NCBI GenBank assembly: GCA_036397815.1
Contig: DASWIE010000083.1
Coordinates: forward strand, 31,977 to 95,976
DNA length: 64,000 nt
Origin: DASQFY01 sp036397815
Lineage (GTDB): Bacteria > Chloroflexota > Limnocylindria > QHBO01
Reading direction: 5' to 3'
How positions within the stretch are numbered: the first letter of the stretch is position 1; each line of letters begins with the position of its first letter. Shown here one piece after another: positions 17,009-26,314 of the stretch. The notes beneath the pieces are model-generated. The model was not told the DNA's origin and searched no databases. It saw only the letters and a program-made list of their open reading frames with translations. Made by a program: the position numbers and the translations under genes.

Positions 17009-17632
17009 ATGTCCGAACTCCTCGACCTGGTCGATTGGCGCCGCCGCGTGGCGGCCCTGTATGACGCGATGCGGCGTGACCGCCGTGCCAGCCAGCTCCG
17101 GCTGGTCGGCTTTCGGGCCGGCAAGGACCAGCTCTTCGCCGAGCATCCCTCGTCGCCGGTGCCCGCCGAAGCGCGGCGCAACTTTCGCGGCCTTGCTTAT
17201 TGGCGTCACGACCCGGCGCTCCGCTTCAATGCCGCGCTGGAGCCGGATCCCGATGCCAAGCCACTGGACGTGCCCCGATCGGGCGAGGGTCCGGGGATGG
17301 CGTACTCGCGAATCGGCTGGGTGAGCTTCGATCTCGACGGTGGCCGGGCGCGCCTGGCGGTCTATTGGCTCAACGAGTACGCCGGCGGCATCTTCATCCC
17401 GTTCCGCGACGGAACCAGCGGGCATGAGACGTACGGCGGCGGTCGCTACCTGTGGGACTCGGCCAAGGGGGCGGACCTGGGATCGACCGGGGACGAGCTG
17501 GTGCTCGACTTCAACTACGCCTATCACCCATCCTGCGTCTACGACCCGCGATGGAGCTGTCCGCTCGCCCCGCAGGAGAACTGGCTGGAGATGCCGATCG
17601 CGGCCGGCGAGCGGCTCGAGCCGGCGGAGTGA
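17009..17632 (+). CDS. DUF1684 family protein
   Basis: A 207-residue protein with the conserved DUF1684 block IPFRDGTSGHETYGGGRYL, then LVLDFNYAYHPSCVYDPRWS and CPLAPQENWLEMPI, which is the strongly conserved C-terminal half of the family. The family is widespread and uncharacterised, and there is no signal peptide. The stop overlaps the next gene's GTG (GTGA), indicating coupling with the zinc-ribbon membrane protein. Confidence 0.88.
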   Translation: MSELLDLVDWRRRVAALYDAMRRDRRASQLRLVGFRAGKDQLFAEHPSSPVPAEARRNFRGLAYWRHDPALRFNAALEPDPDAKPLDVPRSGEGPGMAYSRIGWVSFDLDGGRARLAVYWLNEYAGGIFIPFRDGTSGHETYGGGRYLWDSAKGADLGSTGDELVLDFNYAYHPSCVYDPRWSCPLAPQENWLEMPIAAGERLEPAE

Positions 17633-18102
17633 GCGAGCCGGTGGAACGCCCCGACCTTCGCCCACCCAGACACTGCTACAAATGTGGCCGCGAGATCGGC
17701 CCCGACGAGTCGATCTGCGAGGTCTGCAACCGAGCCGGAATGGCCACGCCATCGGCATCCCAGTACCACGGCACCATCGTGCTGGCGATCATCGCCGGCG
17801 TCGCCGGCCTCGCGATCTGGGGGAGTCTGGCGATGCGCGGCGTCGGTCCGTACGCGGCCAGCGTGCAGGCGATCGTGCCCGACGCTCCCGACGGCGCGAT
17901 TATCAGCTTCGTCGTCCACAACGAGGGCACCTCGCGCGGCTTCGCGAAGTGCCAGCTGCAGGCGCAGGACGCAAGCGGGCGGGTGCTGCGATCGCGCTCG
18001 GTCATCGCCGGTCCGCTGGAGGGTGGCGCGTCGGGGACCTTCTCCGAGCGGATCCCCGGCCTGCCGGCCCCGCCGGCATCGGTCAGGATCACCTGCTCCT
18101 AG
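17629..18102 (+). CDS. zinc-ribbon membrane-anchored protein
   Basis: A 157-residue protein with three parts. The N-terminal zinc ribbon ([20 protein letters not shown], two CxxC pairs) is followed by one TM helix ([18 protein letters not shown]). The extracytoplasmic part has [20 protein letters not shown], which resembles the beta-sandwich FxLD domains of zinc-ribbon anchored proteins. Function unknown. It starts with GTG overlapping the DUF1684 stop, which sits upstream in the same operon. Confidence 0.75.
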   Translation: MSEPVERPDLRPPRHCYKCGREIGPDESICEVCNRAGMATPSASQYHGTIVLAIIAGVAGLAIWGSLAMRGVGPYAASVQAIVPDAPDGAIISFVVHNEGTSRGFAKCQLQAQDASGRVLRSRSVIAGPLEGGASGTFSERIPGLPAPPASVRITCS

Positions 18103-18611
18103 CCGGCATCCGCCTCCCGATGGATGCGGGCCAGCCCAGCGTCGTCGAGCACGACGCGGACCGTGATCAGGCCGCGCGATAACGGCTGATCGCTCACCGC
18201 CGCCCAGGCCGCGTGCGAGAGGTCGACCACGCGCTGGTCGGCGGACCCCCAGTAGCAGTCGCACCAGTCGACGACCGGCAAGCGGACGCAGCGATCCGCG
18301 CAGATCGTGACGTGGCCGACGACCTCGCCGGTGTAGCGCCCGCCCAGCGCGCCAGGCAGCGCGACCACGGGGTCGCCCTCATAGCCGGCAGTGCCCGGAT
18401 AGTTGCTGGCCGCGCCGGAGACGACCGGCGGCGCCCCCGGCTCGGGATCGGTGGACACGGCCAGGGGTTCTGCCAGTCGTTCGTCATGCGCGCGAATTGC
18501 GGCTCCGCCCGTCGAGCCGGCGGATCCGAAGGATGGTGTGGCGGCATGGGCGGCGAGCGCCATGGCTACAAGTATCACGGCGCACAGCGCCGCGAAGCGT
18601 CGATCGAACAA
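18099..18611 (-). CDS. secreted RlpA-like double-psi beta-barrel protein
   Basis: About 170 residues with a signal peptide ([20 protein letters not shown]). After a short linker, [20 protein letters not shown] opens the domain. [20 protein letters not shown] then carries the RlpA-type DxxxDLS(xxA) segment, followed by the strand [10 protein letters not shown]. RlpA-like barrels bind or cleave peptidoglycan glycan strands, but the catalytic Asp/Asn pattern is only partly recognisable. The start is uncertain: TTG 18611 gives the best signal peptide. It is convergent with the zinc-ribbon gene, whose stop it overlaps, and divergent from the TPM-domain gene. Confidence 0.72.
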   Translation of the reverse strand: MFDRRFAALCAVILVAMALAAHAATPSFGSAGSTGGAAIRAHDERLAEPLAVSTDPEPGAPPVVSGAASNYPGTAGYEGDPVVALPGALGGRYTGEVVGHVTICADRCVRLPVVDWCDCYWGSADQRVVDLSHAAWAAVSDQPLSRGLITVRVVLDDAGLARIHREADAG

Positions 18612-18781
18612 TGAGTCGCTCCGTGCGAGTTCAGCCGGACGAGGCTTGGGTCGCCGGAGGGCGGGACCCGAGTGACCGATGCGGTGGCGCGACGCCAGTG
18701 GGCGAGCGCCGCCTCGTCCGATCCGAGGGAATTCGGAGCAGAAAGCATGCCAGCCGGTCGCGGCATGGTCAAACCGCCCGC

Positions 18782-18787
18782 TATCCT
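18782..18787 (+). promoter_or_regulatory. -10 element for the TPM-domain gene
   Basis: TATCCT, exactly 7 nt before the ATG at 18795. Leaderless pattern; it also decides the start over upstream in-frame GTG codons. Confidence 0.6.
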
Positions 18788-18794
18788 GCGCACC

Positions 18795-20516
18795 ATGCGG
18801 AGATGGCTCGGAGCGGGCGTGTGGGTGGCGATCCTCGTGATCGCCGTGTTCGTGGTGCCGACCGTGTTGCAGGCACTCGGCACAGGCGGCACAAGCTTCC
18901 AGGACCCGATCGACGGGCAAGCCGTCTACGACCCGGCGGAAGCGCTGGCGCCGGGTATCGAGGAGGCGCTGGAAGCGCGGATCGACGCGATCGAGGCCCG
19001 TTCCGGTGCCGAGATCGTGCTGTACGTGCGCATGGATCCCGCCGCCACCGATGACTCCAACCTGGCCGATGCCCGCGGCCTGATCGACCAGTGGGGCATC
19101 GGTCGTGAAGGCTTCGACGACGGCTTCGTGCTCCTGCTGAGCTTCGACGACCAGTCCTTCCAACACGGCGTGGTGAGCACATTCGCCGGAGGCGGGTTCC
19201 ACGCCGCCTACCTCGGGGATGGCGACCAGGCCGTCCTGCGCGATGAGGTCCTGATCCCCGCCATCCGGCAGGGCGCGCTTGACGGCGGCCTCATTGCCGC
19301 CGTCGACGCGGTGGGCACCGCGATCACGCCGGCGGCCACCGGCCGCCTGGAGACGATGCGGGTCATCAATGCCATGGTCGGGCTGCCCGGCGGGATCCTG
19401 GCACTGCTCGTCACGCTCGGCCTGTCGTACACGGCCTGGCGCCGGTACGGCGACGATCCGGAGCTGACCGATTCGCCCTCGATCCTGATGGCCGGGCCGC
19501 CGGCTGGGATGACACCGCCGCTGGCGACGGTGATCCGTGACGGCCGCGCATCGCAGCACAGCATCAACACCACGCTGGTCGAGCTGGCGAGCACCGGCCG
19601 GATCGCCTTCCGCAACCTCGACCGGGTCGGCAAGGTGAAGAGCGACGACGAGCCGGATCCGCTCACCGATCCCGCCATCGACGTCTCCAGGCCGCCCACC
19701 GACGCACGTCCGCTCGCCGCGCCGCAGGCCGAGGCCTATGACACCATCGCCGCCACGGCGATCGGCGGCATCCTCGATCGGGAGCGCCTGTGGGGCCTCA
19801 ACGATGAGCTGGCGCCGGTCAAGGGCAGCCTCGAGACCGAGGCGGTCCAGCTCGGCTGGTTGGCCCGCCGCCCGATGGCGCTCATCACTCGCTGGGTGGT
19901 GATCGGGGTCGTCGAGCTGCTGGCCGCGGCCGGCCTGGTCTTCCTCGGCTACACGATCCCGATGAGCGGCCTGACCCTGCTCGGGGCGGCGCTCGGCATC
20001 GGTGGCATCGGCACCGTCGCCCTCGGCATGGCCATGTCGCAGCGCACGCCGCAGGGCGCGTACGTGGACGCAATGCTGAAAGCCTACCGCCGCACGCTCG
20101 AGAAGACCCTGGACCAAGCCCGCAACATGAACGAGGTCGCCGCCGAACCGACCGTCCGCGTCCTGGCCGACTCGCCCGACAAGGCGGTCGTGTGGGGCAT
20201 CGCGTTGGGCCTCCATCGGCAGGTCGCCGAGGTCCTGCGCCGCGGGCTGGAGGACCTGCGTCCCGGGGAGCGCGCCGACGGCGCCTACTACCCGATCTGG
20301 CTCGGCTCGTCGCCCGGCTCGTCATCCGGTTTCGCCGGCGGGGCGGTGGGCTCGGCCGATGGCGCGGGGCTCTTCTCCGGATCCGGGACGCCGGACGTGG
20401 GTGGCATGTTCAGCTCGCTCGGCAGCCTCGGCTCGTCGCCGCCGTCGTCCTCCAGCGGCGGAGGTTTCGGTGGTGGCGGCAGCTCCGGTGGGGGCGGCGG
20501 CAGCAGCTCGTTCTAG
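18795..20516 (+). CDS. TPM-domain / DUF2207-like membrane protein
   Basis: A 573-residue protein. An N-terminal TM or signal anchor ([17 protein letters not shown]) is followed by a TPM domain (residues ~45-180, [20 protein letters not shown] ... [17 protein letters not shown]). A TM helix, a cytoplasmic segment with a winged-helix look ([20 protein letters not shown]), two further TM helices and a soluble region come next. The tail is almost pure Gly/Ser, a DUF2207 hallmark. TPM proteins act in membrane or photosystem maintenance in other organisms; the role here is unknown. The C-terminal low-complexity tail may be prone to length changes. Confidence 0.85.
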   Translation: MRRWLGAGVWVAILVIAVFVVPTVLQALGTGGTSFQDPIDGQAVYDPAEALAPGIEEALEARIDAIEARSGAEIVLYVRMDPAATDDSNLADARGLIDQWGIGREGFDDGFVLLLSFDDQSFQHGVVSTFAGGGFHAAYLGDGDQAVLRDEVLIPAIRQGALDGGLIAAVDAVGTAITPAATGRLETMRVINAMVGLPGGILALLVTLGLSYTAWRRYGDDPELTDSPSILMAGPPAGMTPPLATVIRDGRASQHSINTTLVELASTGRIAFRNLDRVGKVKSDDEPDPLTDPAIDVSRPPTDARPLAAPQAEAYDTIAATAIGGILDRERLWGLNDELAPVKGSLETEAVQLGWLARRPMALITRWVVIGVVELLAAAGLVFLGYTIPMSGLTLLGAALGIGGIGTVALGMAMSQRTPQGAYVDAMLKAYRRTLEKTLDQARNMNEVAAEPTVRVLADSPDKAVVWGIALGLHRQVAEVLRRGLEDLRPGERADGAYYPIWLGSSPGSSSGFAGGAVGSADGAGLFSGSGTPDVGGMFSSLGSLGSSPPSSSSGGGFGGGGSSGGGGGSSSF

Positions 20517-20540
20517 CCCGGCGCCTGGCGCTCCCGGGCT
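20515..20540. terminator. hairpin at the end of the TPM-domain gene
   Basis: AGCCCGG (20515) and CCGGGCT (ending 20540) form a 7-bp stem with a 12-nt loop, overlapping the stop codon. No U-tract. Confidence 0.35.
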
Positions 20541-20568
20541 CCGTCTGGCGCTGCGCGTGCGGACCGAC

Positions 20569-20574
20569 TATCGT
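20569..20574 (+). promoter_or_regulatory. -10 element for the AT-hook protein gene
   Basis: TATCGT, 8 nt before the ATG at 20583. Leaderless pattern. Confidence 0.55.
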
Positions 20575-20582
20575 TCGAACCG

Positions 20583-21377
20583 ATGTCCTACGATCGACGA
20601 CCTGACCGACGCCCCGGTGGCGGCCGCCCTTCCGGCCGTCCCGACCGCCCGGATCGACCCCGGCCCGGTGGGCCGCCCCGTGATCGAGGCGACTATGGCC
20701 GCCCTCCGCCACGGCCGGGCGGCTACGCGGATCGCGGTCCACGGGACCGTGGCTTCGGCCCGTCCCCCGATCGCCCACCTCGCCCGGGCGGCTTCGTGCC
20801 GCGCGGGCCCGACGACGGCGGCATGTCGATTCGGCTCGACCCCCGGCGACTGGCCGCCCTCAAGCTGCTCGCCGCCGAGGCGGGCGTTCGGCCAGGCGAG
20901 CTGGTCACCCATTGGGTCGAGGAGCGCCTCGACGCCGCTCGCGCCGGTGGCGCCCCAGCTGCTCCGGCGGCCGCGTCGCAGGCGATGGCACAGCTGTCGG
21001 CCCGCATCGACGAGCTCGTGCGCAGGGTCGACGCCATGGCCGCCAGCACGGCCGCCGGCGCGCCGTTGAACGAGGCGGCGGCCCCAGCAGCCCCGCCTCG
21101 GCGTCGCGGGCGCCCTCCGAAGGCGAGGCCCACCGCCGCCACACCGCGGGCACGCAAGGTCGCGCTCCACGACGAGATCGTGGCGGTCATCTCCGAGCGC
21201 GGGCCGTTGACCGCCGCCGAGCTGGCCAGCGCCATCGTCGAGCGCGGCCGCTACGCGCCGCCCCGCTCGGGCAAGCCGCTCGACGCCGCGACCGTCAACG
21301 GCCGCGTCTCGAACCCGACTTATCGCTCCCGCTTCTCACGCAGCGAGGGGCGGATCGGGCTGGCAGCCAGCAGCTAG
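20583..21377 (+). CDS. DNA-binding protein: RG/P-rich tail, ribbon-helix-helix-like, AT-hook and HARE-HTH-like domains
   Basis: A 264-residue basic protein with four visible parts. Residues 1-80 are a disordered Arg/Gly/Pro/Asp-rich tail. Residues ~81-118 (MSIRLDPRRLAALKLLAAEA and on) resemble a ribbon-helix-helix. A heptad-like helix (QAMAQLSARIDELVRRVDAM) follows. Then comes an AT-hook core (RRRGRPPKARP) before a C-terminal winged-helix segment (LHDEIVAVISERGPLTAAEL ... GKPLDAATVNGRVS) that resembles HARE-HTH domains. This suggests a nucleoid-associated or DNA-architectural protein; no exact family is recognised. It is followed 1 nt later by an LLM oxidoreductase gene. Confidence 0.7.
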   Translation: MSYDRRPDRRPGGGRPSGRPDRPDRPRPGGPPRDRGDYGRPPPRPGGYADRGPRDRGFGPSPDRPPRPGGFVPRGPDDGGMSIRLDPRRLAALKLLAAEAGVRPGELVTHWVEERLDAARAGGAPAAPAAASQAMAQLSARIDELVRRVDAMAASTAAGAPLNEAAAPAAPPRRRGRPPKARPTAATPRARKVALHDEIVAVISERGPLTAAELASAIVERGRYAPPRSGKPLDAATVNGRVSNPTYRSRFSRSEGRIGLAASS

Positions 21378-21378
21378 G

Positions 21379-22281
21379 GTGCCGTTGGCGATCGGGCCGG
21401 CGGGGGTCTGGTCGAGCTTCGACCGCCTTGCGGCCGCCCAGGTGATCGCCTTCGCTCGGGCCGCCGAGGCGCACGGCTACGACCGCCTCTGGACCCAGGA
21501 GACCGCGGGCCGCGACCCATTCGCGCTGCTTGGCCACCTCGCCGCGCTCACGACGCGCATCGGCCTGGGAGTCGGGATCGCCGTGATCTACGGGCGCGAC
21601 GCGGTCGCCATGCGCGGCGGCGCGTCGACCGTCCACGAGCTCTCCGGCGGCCGGATGGTGCTGGGGCTGGGAGCCAGCCACCGCGACACCGTGAGCGAGG
21701 TGCGCGGGCACGCGTATCGCGGCCCGCTGAGCGCGATGCGCGACTACCTGGGGGCCTACGAGGCCGCCGAGCACCGTGGGCCGACCCCACATGGCGATCC
21801 GCCGGTCGTCCTGGCGGCTCTGCGACGCCGGATGCTGGAGCTCGCCGCGACCCGCGCGGACGGTGCCTTCCCCTACCTGGTCCCCGTCTCCTACGTCGGC
21901 GGGGCGCGGCGAATCCTGGATGCCGCGGCGACCGCCGCCGGACGCCCCGGACCGGTGCTCATCGTCAGCCAGGCCTGCCTGCTGGAGACCGATCCGTCCG
22001 CCGCGCGGCGCGCGGCGCATCGGTACCTGGACCGCTACCTTAGCCTGCCCAATTACCTCGCCAACCTGCGCGAGTGTGGCTACCGCGACGCCGAGCTGGC
22101 GAGGCCCGGCGCCGATCGCGTGGTCGATGAGCTCGTGGCGTGGGGAGACGCCGCGACGCTGCGCGGACGCCTCCGGGCGATGCTCGACGCGGGCGCCGAC
22201 CACGTGGCGATGATCCCCCTCACCCGCGAGGGGCTGCACGCCGATCAGGCCACCATGGAGGCTTTGGCGCCACCCTGGTAG
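21379..22281 (+). CDS. LLM-class (luciferase-like, probably F420-dependent) oxidoreductase
   Basis: A 300-residue TIM-barrel oxidoreductase of the bacterial luciferase-like superfamily. FARAAEAHGYDRLWTQET at the start of the barrel, the LAALTTRIGLGVGIAVIYGR strand-helix and RMVLGLGAS are typical. Flavin versus F420 use cannot be settled from sequence, but stand-alone proteins of this shape in high-GC bacteria usually use F420. The start is GTG 21379, right after the upstream stop, so it is probably co-transcribed with the DNA-binding protein. Confidence 0.88.
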   Translation: MPLAIGPAGVWSSFDRLAAAQVIAFARAAEAHGYDRLWTQETAGRDPFALLGHLAALTTRIGLGVGIAVIYGRDAVAMRGGASTVHELSGGRMVLGLGASHRDTVSEVRGHAYRGPLSAMRDYLGAYEAAEHRGPTPHGDPPVVLAALRRRMLELAATRADGAFPYLVPVSYVGGARRILDAAATAAGRPGPVLIVSQACLLETDPSAARRAAHRYLDRYLSLPNYLANLRECGYRDAELARPGADRVVDELVAWGDAATLRGRLRAMLDAGADHVAMIPLTREGLHADQATMEALAPPW

Positions 22282-22311
22282 CGGCCTGGAACGGCCTCGT
22301 CCCGGCCCGGT

Positions 22312-22515
22312 TCAGCCCTCCAGGACGAAGGTGACCAGGATGTTGGCCTGGAACTCGATCGCGCCGCCGGCGCCGACCTCGACCCGCAGCTCCTTGACCC
22401 AGGCGCCCTTTACGCCGCGCAGCGTCTTGGTGGCTCGCGTGATCCCCTGCCGGATCGCGTCCTCGAACGAGTCATTGGACTTGCAGCTCAGCTCGGTGAC
22501 CTTGGCGACGGACAT
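22312..22515 (-). CDS. dodecin
   Basis: A 67-residue flavin-binding dodecin, forming a hollow dodecamer that stores or buffers FMN/riboflavin. It has the family signature SVAKVTELSCKSNDSFEDAI and later GAWVKELRVEV, with the conserved Trp that stacks on the flavin. The start ATG is fixed by an AAGGAG site 6 nt upstream; a longer in-frame opening at 22542 lacks such support. Confidence 0.92.
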   Translation of the reverse strand: MSVAKVTELSCKSNDSFEDAIRQGITRATKTLRGVKGAWVKELRVEVGAGGAIEFQANILVTFVLEG

Positions 22516-22563
22516 GACGGGCTCCTTCTTCCGGTTTGGCACTTTCCATTGGACCGATGCGCC

Positions 22564-23598
22564 CTACTCATTCTCATGGGCGCGCGCCCAGGCAAGGAGA
22601 GCATCCGCATCGAGCGTGTTGACGACCATCTTCGCCTGCACGCCGCATGCCGCGGCGCGGTCGCAGCCGTAGGGCTGCCAGGCCAGCTGTCCGGGGGCAT
22701 GAGCATCGGAGTCGATCGCCACCCGGCAGCCGCCCTCCACCGCCAGCCGCAGCAGCCGCTTGGGCGGATCGAGCCGCTCCGGGCGGGCGTTGACCTCGAT
22801 CGCCTTGTCGAAGCGGGCGGCGGCGGCGAATACGATCTCGGCGTCGAAAGCCGACGGCGGGCGGTTTCGCTTCCCGGTCACCATCCGCCCGGTGCAGTGA
22901 CCCAGGATGTCCAGGTGCGGGTCCGCCAGGGCGGTGACCAGGCGGCGGGTCATCAGCCGCTCGGCCATGCGCAGCTCGGAGTGCACGCTGCCGACCACGA
23001 CGTCCAGCCGCGAGAGGATATCCGGCGTCTGGTCGAGGGAGCCATCGGCCAGGATGTCGACCTCGATGCCGGTCAGGATCCGAAACGGCGCCAGCTCCGC
23101 GTTTAGCTCCGCCACCTCCGCCAGCTGGACCTCCAGCCGCTCGCTGGTCAGCCCATTGGCCACCGTCAGGCTGGGCGAGTGGTCGGTGAGCACGATGTAC
23201 TCATGCTCCAGCTCCCGCGCCGACTCGGCCATCTCGCGGATCGGCGAGCCACCGTCGGACCATTCCGAGTGGACGTGGCAGTCACCACGCAGCGCCTCGC
23301 ACAGCTCGGCGCCGAGCTCGGCCACCATCCGGCCACCGGTCGCCTCCAGGCGGCGCAGGTAGACCGGCTCCTCGCCGCGCAGCGACTCGGCGATCGTGCG
23401 CTCCAGCACCTCGCCGACCCCGCCCAGCTCGCGCAGCGTGCCGAGGCGGACGCGCTCTGCCGCCTCGCCCGGCTCCAGCTCCTGCAGCGTGGCCGCCGCC
23501 CGACGGAAGGCACGCACCCGATACGACGGCTCGTTTGCCCGCTCGAGCAGGAACGCGATGCGGCGCAGGTCAACGACCGGGTCGCGTGGCTCAGGCAC
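22564..23598 (-). CDS. PHP-domain phosphoesterase with N-terminal PolX-like HhH region
   Basis: A 344-residue protein that looks like the C-terminal half of bacterial family X DNA polymerase. An N-terminal helical region (RRIAFLLERANEPSYRVRAF, with later LGGVGEVLE, a helix-hairpin-helix) precedes a full PHP domain. Metal motifs are GDCHVHSEWSDG (HxH), VLTDHS, TGIEVDIL, VVGSVHS, LGHC and AIDSDAHAPGQ. The polymerase palm is missing, so it is probably a metal-dependent phosphatase or 3' exonuclease in DNA repair. The start is the GTG at 23598, next to repeat copy B. Confidence 0.88.
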   Translation of the reverse strand: MPEPRDPVVDLRRIAFLLERANEPSYRVRAFRRAAATLQELEPGEAAERVRLGTLRELGGVGEVLERTIAESLRGEEPVYLRRLEATGGRMVAELGAELCEALRGDCHVHSEWSDGGSPIREMAESARELEHEYIVLTDHSPSLTVANGLTSERLEVQLAEVAELNAELAPFRILTGIEVDILADGSLDQTPDILSRLDVVVGSVHSELRMAERLMTRRLVTALADPHLDILGHCTGRMVTGKRNRPPSAFDAEIVFAAAARFDKAIEVNARPERLDPPKRLLRLAVEGGCRVAIDSDAHAPGQLAWQPYGCDRAAACGVQAKMVVNTLDADALLAWARAHENE

Positions 23599-23611
23599 CT
23601 AGTCCCACCGT

Positions 23612-23730
23612 TATCGCTCGTGGCGATCTATGGACGCCTGAGTGGCTGCGCAGGCATCCGATGATCGCCGCCGCCAATCAGGCGACGCCTGCCGGCGCCC
23701 ATCGGTGCGCATTGATCGGCCTCAGCGATA
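23612..23730. repeat. dispersed palindromic repeat, copy B
   Basis: A 119-bp relative of the element at 2176-2296. It starts TATCGCTCGTGGCGATC and ends GATCGGCCTCAGCGATA; the ends are inverted repeats. It lies between the PHP gene and the phosphotriesterase-like gene. Confidence 0.55.
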
Positions 23731-23740
23731 TTCACGAGCG

Positions 23741-24679
23741 CTACGGGATGGTGAGGATGCGGCGCGGGTTGTCGGTCGTCATCTGAGCGATCTCGCCCTC
23801 GCCGACGGCGGCGGTCCGCAGCGTCGGCAGGAAGTGCTGCTGCAGGTACGTGTAGCCGAAGCCGCCGTTCACCTTCAGCTGGCTGTTGTGAGCGACGTTC
23901 TGGCTGAGCAGCAGCTGCGACCCGTAGCCGCGCTCCAGCAGCTCCACGATGAGCTCCACCAGCCTGGGCTCGGCAGACTCCTCGATTCCGAACCTATTGC
24001 CCAACAAGTCGAACTGCAGGTTCGCGCCGCGCTCCAGGATGGCCAGGTAGTGGTCGAGGACGGGGTATGAGTCAGCATGACCGATGACCACGCGGCCCGG
24101 GTCGACCCCCTCCTCCTCGAAGATGCGCAGCTGCGCCAGCCCGACCGCCGAGGCGATGCCGTGGGTGCTGACCGCCAGGCCGGTGGCACGCGCCGCGCGC
24201 GCAGCCGCCCGATGGGCGCGCTCCTCGAGCGCGCTGACCCAGGCCTTGTCGGTCCCGATCTCGCCGATGATCCCGGGCCGCACCCCCGTCCCGCCGACCC
24301 CGTCGCGCAGCTCGGCGATCAGCTCGTCCGCCAGCTCGTCGACGCTCCGTCGATCGACCAGCGCCTCGGGCGGGTAGTAGGCGCCGCGGTACCAGCCGCA
24401 ACCCATCACGATCTGCACGCCGGTCCGGCTGGCGAGCCGGCGCAGCCGCTCGGGATCGCGACCGATGCCGGGAAGGGTGAGATCGACGAGGGTCGAGCCG
24501 CCGCGACGGCGAAAGTCACGCAGCTCGTCGGCGGCGGTGAGCTCGTCGGGTGTGAGCTCCCAGTAGTCCTCTCGGCCCGGGATGTGCCAGAGATGGAGCT
24601 GGGTGTGCTCGTGTGGGAGCGTGAAGCCGACCCGCTCGGGAGGGATCGGGCCACTGACGGTCATGACGCGGGGGGCCAT
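23741..24679 (-). CDS. phosphotriesterase-family metallohydrolase with one metal ligand changed
   Basis: A 312-residue TIM-barrel amidohydrolase of the phosphotriesterase-related (Php/PLL) family. Metal-site residues seen are HxH (H23, H25 in TLPHEHTQ), the bridging acid E140 (GEIGTD), H173 (STHG) and H201 (GHAD). The last ligand, normally Asp in a SQD-like motif, is Asn (N261 in LLLSQNVAHNSQL). The product is therefore either inactive, mononuclear or altered. Activities in the family include lactone and phosphoester hydrolysis. The start ATG has a GGAGG site 6 nt upstream. It is divergent from the GDH-like gene. Confidence 0.85.
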   Translation of the reverse strand: MAPRVMTVSGPIPPERVGFTLPHEHTQLHLWHIPGREDYWELTPDELTAADELRDFRRRGGSTLVDLTLPGIGRDPERLRRLASRTGVQIVMGCGWYRGAYYPPEALVDRRSVDELADELIAELRDGVGGTGVRPGIIGEIGTDKAWVSALEERAHRAAARAARATGLAVSTHGIASAVGLAQLRIFEEEGVDPGRVVIGHADSYPVLDHYLAILERGANLQFDLLGNRFGIEESAEPRLVELIVELLERGYGSQLLLSQNVAHNSQLKVNGGFGYTYLQQHFLPTLRTAAVGEGEIAQMTTDNPRRILTIP

Positions 24680-24811
24680 GGCTGCCTCCGGTGTTCAGTT
24701 GGACGTCGGTCGGACGCAGCGTGCCGCCGGCGTGCTCAGGTTGAGTGGACCAGCGGAGTGTGCCACCCGGCTGGCGCATCGGTCCAGCCTCCTTGGCTTG
24801 ACGGGATTCGC

Positions 24812-24817
24812 TAGCCT
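24812..24817 (+). promoter_or_regulatory. -10 element for the GDH-like gene
   Basis: TAGCCT, 9 nt before the ATG at 24827. Leaderless pattern. Confidence 0.55.
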
Positions 24818-24826
24818 GTCGGGTGC

Positions 24827-26098
<1,272 letters not shown>

Positions 26099-26147
26099 GG
26101 ATCGCCCCCGACCTCCAGGAATCCGGACTGTGATCGCTCAGTGTTCC

Positions 26148-26242
26148 TATCGGCCAAGAAGGGACCGATATTTGGCCGCTGGGATCAGGACGCGATCCTC
26201 GCAGCCAATATGGCGTCCGGATGGGGCCAAACCTGGCCGATA
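26148..26242. repeat. nested palindromic element upstream of the mutase large subunit
   Basis: The outer arms TATCGGCCA (26148-26156) and TGGCCGATA (26234-26242) are perfect inverted repeats. Inside lie further inverted pairs, including ATATTTGGC/GCCAATAT and GGATC (26182)/GATCC (26194). It is locally more AT-rich than its surroundings. It fills most of the 216-bp gap before the mutase gene and may be a regulatory hairpin or a small mobile-element remnant. Confidence 0.45.
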
Positions 26243-26301
26243 TGAACGCCACGTGATCCCGCGGGCGATCCGGCGGCTTGCGGCGGCATCGGTCCAACCC
26301 C

Positions 26302-26307
26302 CAACAT
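26302..26307 (+). promoter_or_regulatory. -10-like element for the mutase large subunit
   Basis: CAACAT, 7 nt before the GTG at 26315. It is a weak hexamer but at the usual leaderless spacing. Confidence 0.3.
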
Positions 26308-26314
26308 TGCGCGC

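Noticed and set aside
18672..20216. The long minus-strand frame running opposite the TPM-domain gene
   Set aside because: Only its last part (18099-18611) has a signal peptide and a domain; the rest is antisense to a good gene.
26099..26314. A cobalamin riboswitch before the B12-dependent mutase gene
   Set aside because: The leader has strong palindromes, but I see no B12-box-like conserved sequence, and the gene appears to start leaderless.
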